Shown here: positions 4,347 to 6,893 of the stretch, piece by piece
Layout of the letters: every line of letters begins with the position of its first letter
How positions within the stretch are numbered: the stretch's first letter is position 1
NCBI GenBank assembly: GCA_020426065.1
Contig: JAGQQT010000219.1
Span: forward strand, 1 to 6,893
DNA from: Planctomycetaceae bacterium
GTDB taxonomy: Bacteria; Planctomycetota; Planctomycetia; Planctomycetales; Planctomycetaceae
Direction: 5' to 3'
DNA length: 6,893 nt
Notes under the pieces: model-generated
Databases searched by the model: none
Told to the model about the DNA's origin: nothing
What the model saw: the letters and a program-made list of their open reading frames with translations, nothing else
Program-made: the position numbers and the translations under genes

Positions 4347-6893
4347 TTACTTTTTCAACAGAGACTGTCGTAACCGATAAAGCTGATCGAGCGCCGCTTT
4401 GGGACTGAGATTATCCAGATCCAGACGTTCCAGTGATTCCAGCACGGGGTGCGGTGCAGGTTCAAACAGATTGAGTTGACGGCGGCTGGTTCGGTCGGTT
4501 TGACGAGCCGGAACCTCCATTTTGTCACTGGAATCACCCTGCCGGGTTTCCAGTGTCTGCAGCAACTGGGTGGCTCTGGACAGTACTTCTGTCGGAACAC
4601 CGGCCAGACGGGCAACATGAATCCCGTAACTTTTATTGGCCGCTCCCGGCAATATTTTATGCAAAAAGTGAATATCACCGTCGGACTCGTAGACCGCCAC
4701 GTTCCAGTTGCGAACACCGTTCAGTTGATTCGCCAGTTCGGTCAATTCGTGATAATGCGTCGCAAACATGGTTCGGGCAGCGGTGACATCATGCAGATAT
4801 TCCGTGATCGCCCAGGCCAGCGAAAGTCCGTCAAAGGTACTGGTTCCGCGGCCAATCTCATCCAGCACGATCAGAGATTTTTCGGTAGCGGAATTGAGAA
4901 TGCGGGCCGTTTCGGTCATTTCGACCATAAACGTACTTTGCCCCCGGCTCAATTCATCGCTGGCTCCCACTCGCGCGAAAATGCGATCAACTATCCCGAT
5001 CCGAGCTTCACTGGCCGGAACGAAGGACCCCATCTGGGCGAGCAGTGTGATCAGCGCTGCCTGGCGGATGTAGGTACTTTTACCGGCCATGTTCGGTCCA
5101 GTAATCAGTTGAACGAGACCTCCTGCGGTTTCTGTAGCTTCGTTGGAATCAGATTCAGGATCCCGTCCGAGAAAGATATCATTGGGCACGAATTCTCCGG
5201 CAGGCAACAGAACATCCAATACTGGATGCCGACCTTCCCGAATGTCGAGGATTGGTGCATCACATAATTCGGGACGGCAGTATCGGTTGTTGATTGCCAC
5301 CTGGGCCAGACAGGCCAGCACATCCAGTTCAGCGATGGCCTGGGCGGTGGTCTGAAAGCGGGTGAGATGCTGACAGATCTCTTCCCGCAGTTCCTGAAAC
5401 AGTTCGGATTCCAGTGCCAGTGCCCTTTGATCGGCAGTGAGCACCTTTTCCTCATACTCTTTCAATTCCGGCGTGATGAACCGTTCCTGGTTTTTCAACG
5501 TCTGCTTCCGGATGTAATCCTGTGGCACCTTGCCCATCTGGGCTGCAGTCACTTCCAGGTAGTAACCGAAGACTTTATTAAACCCAACCTTCAGGTTGGT
5601 AATTCCCGTCCGTTCGATCTCCTGCTTCTGATAGGCGGCAATCCATTCTTTTCCGCCGCGTGACAGGCTTCTGAGCTCATCCAGTTTTTCATTGAACCCG
5701 GCTCGAATCACATTGCCATCAGTCAGGTTAAATGGGGGATCCTCTTCCAGACAGGTATCAATCCGGGAACGCAATTCTCCACACAGATCGATGCGTTCTT
5801 CCAGTTCACGAATCAATGGAGCGGAGCGGCCAACTAACAGCGACTTCATTCGCGGTAATTGAGCGAGCGTCCTTCCCAGGAAACTGATATCCCGCGGATT
5901 GCAACGACCCGTGGCAACCCGAGCAGTCAACCGCTGCAAATCATAAATCCCGTCCAGAGCTGATCTCACATTTTCGAGCAGCGCAGGATCCGTCGTGAAC
6001 TGTTCAACGGCGGTCGCCCGAGCTTCAATTTCTGGCCGAGATGTCAGTGGAAGGTGAATCCACTCGGCAAGCAGCCGGGCGCCCATCGGAGTACGCGTTT
6101 TGTCCAGAATCTGCAGCAGCGAGCCCTGCTTCTGGCCTGTGCGTAGAGTGTGTGTCAGCTCCAGACTCCTTCGGGTCGCCTCATCAATCCGGACCGCATC
6201 CCCTGGATGAAACCGCTCGATGCGATTCATATGATCCAGGGCCGTTTTCTGCGTTTCCTGGACATATTCCAGCAGTACGCCAGCGGCAATGATCGATTCG
6301 CTGTCTGCCGGGATATCGAATCCATCGAGCGATCTCACGCGAAAATGTTCGAACAGTCTCTGCTGGCAACTTTCCTTCAGAAAAGACCAGGGAGGCCGAC
6401 GGGTCATCACAAGCTCTGACAGCGCTTCCAGTGGATGTTCTGATTCATCGCCTTCATCAGAAATGATCAGTTCAACCGGGTCGATCCGCACCAGTTCTTC
6501 CAGCAGATTCTCTGGAGCACAATCCGAGACCTGAAACCTGCCGGTCGATAATTCCAGCCAGGCGAGACCACAATGCTGCTTACCTCGTGAGTAGGCAGCC
6601 AGATAATTACTCGAGGCTGGATCCAGCAGAGAATCTTCTGTCAGAGTCCCCGGGGTGACAATGCGAGTCACTTCCCGTTTGACCAGCCCTTTGGCCTGTT
6701 TGGGATCCTCCATCTGCTCACAAATGGCAGCCCGGTGACCAGCCCGAATCAGTTTCTGCAGGTAGCCATCCAGAGCATGGTAGGGAAAACCAGCCATTGC
6801 AATAGGATGGGAAGATCCTTTGTCCCGACTTGTAAGCGTAAGACCGAGTGTGCGTGCGGCAACTTCGGCGTCTTCATAAAAAAGTTCGTAAAA
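4347..6893 (-). CDS. mutS: DNA mismatch repair ATPase MutS (5' end beyond right window edge)
   Basis: MutS binds mismatches and small loops in DNA and, on ATP binding, becomes a sliding clamp that recruits MutL. The frame is open to the edge, giving 848 residues. By comparison with E. coli only about 35 N-terminal residues are missing. An internal ATG at 6797 is not the start: the 32 codons before it continue the family sequence (FYELFYEDAE, then LTSRDKG). The first three residues, Phe-Tyr-Glu, are the mismatch-contacting F-X-E motif (E. coli Phe36/Glu38). Counting from the edge, domain I runs to about residue 90, followed by the connector, lever and clamp domains (KVGFNKVFGYY, then TLKNQERFITPELKEYE). 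The ATPase has Walker A GPNMAGKST (599-607), DELSRGQSTFMVEMTET, Walker B LDEIGRGTST (677-686) and FATHYHEL. A linker leads to a QLNLF beta-clamp peptide (806-810) and the C-terminal helical oligomerisation region. An acidic insertion of about 15 residues precedes Walker A. It appears intact. mutL is not in view. Confidence 0.98.
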   Translation of the reverse strand, partial: FYELFYEDAEVAARTLGLTLTSRDKGSSHPIAMAGFPYHALDGYLQKLIRAGHRAAICEQMEDPKQAKGLVKREVTRIVTPGTLTEDSLLDPASSNYLAAYSRGKQHCGLAWLELSTGRFQVSDCAPENLLEELVRIDPVELIISDEGDESEHPLEALSELVMTRRPPWSFLKESCQQRLFEHFRVRSLDGFDIPADSESIIAAGVLLEYVQETQKTALDHMNRIERFHPGDAVRIDEATRRSLELTHTLRTGQKQGSLLQILDKTRTPMGARLLAEWIHLPLTSRPEIEARATAVEQFTTDPALLENVRSALDGIYDLQRLTARVATGRCNPRDISFLGRTLAQLPRMKSLLVGRSAPLIRELEERIDLCGELRSRIDTCLEEDPPFNLTDGNVIRAGFNEKLDELRSLSRGGKEWIAAYQKQEIERTGITNLKVGFNKVFGYYLEVTAAQMGKVPQDYIRKQTLKNQERFITPELKEYEEKVLTADQRALALESELFQELREEICQHLTRFQTTAQAIAELDVLACLAQVAINNRYCRPELCDAPILDIREGRHPVLDVLLPAGEFVPNDIFLGRDPESDSNEATETAGGLVQLITGPNMAGKSTYIRQAALITLLAQMGSFVPASEARIGIVDRIFARVGASDELSRGQSTFMVEMTETARILNSATEKSLIVLDEIGRGTSTFDGLSLAWAITEYLHDVTAARTMFATHYHELTELANQLNGVRNWNVAVYESDGDIHFLHKILPGAANKSYGIHVARLAGVPTEVLSRATQLLQTLETRQGDSSDKMEVPARQTDRTSRRQLNLFEPAPHPVLESLERLDLDNLSPKAALDQLYRLRQSLLKK

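Noticed and set aside
4449..5267. 272-codon open frame on the plus strand opposite mutS
   Set aside because: It lies wholly antisense to the conserved MutS ATPase domain; its translation shows no domain or coherent hydrophobic pattern that I recognise. Long antisense frames are common opposite such genes.
6795..6797. ATG at 6797 as the start of mutS
   Set aside because: The upstream 32 codons to the edge remain open and encode the conserved MutS N-terminal segment with the F-X-E motif.

Overview
The window is an ordinary chromosomal stretch with five protein genes, all on the minus strand and tightly packed. The longest non-coding gap is about 120 bp. In transcription order (right to left) they are: mutS, missing its 5' end at the right edge; a small SelW/Rdx-type redox protein; a lipid-anchored TlpA-like thioredoxin; an unusually long periplasmic adaptor (membrane-fusion protein); and the N-terminal 479 residues of an RND efflux pump, cut by the left edge. 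I found no RNA genes, mobile elements, CRISPR arrays or phage genes, and no sign of horizontal transfer.

The host is a Gram-negative (diderm) bacterium, because it has an RND pump with an adaptor and lipoprotein signal peptides. Base composition looks balanced by eye. The wording of the MutS and efflux proteins, together with a lipid-anchored thioredoxin carrying a long Pro/Ser/Glu linker, reminds me most of Planctomycetota (Gimesia/Planctomyces-like). This is an impression from recall; no search was run.

Region by region: 6893-4347 is mutS, open to the edge, with the mismatch-reading Phe-X-Glu, the ATPase motifs and a C-terminal beta-clamp peptide. 4292-3996 is the Rdx protein, 54 bp after mutS and probably on the same transcript. 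3995-3876 is a gap with a weak candidate -10 box. 3875-3216 is the TlpA-like lipoprotein, with a strong AAGGAG ribosome site that fixes its start. 3215-3127 is an 89-bp gap. 3126-1435 is the adaptor, whose stop overlaps the pump start in an ATGA junction. 1438-1 is the RND pump.

Functionally, the adaptor and pump form one export machine; an outer-membrane TolC-type channel is not in view. MutS serves DNA mismatch repair, and mutL is not in view. The Rdx and TlpA-like proteins are two CXXC redox proteins in different compartments (cytosol and membrane-anchored periplasm). Their link to either neighbour is positional only. The most unusual item is the adaptor: it is about 560 residues instead of the usual 350-420 and appears to carry a partly duplicated C-terminal beta module.
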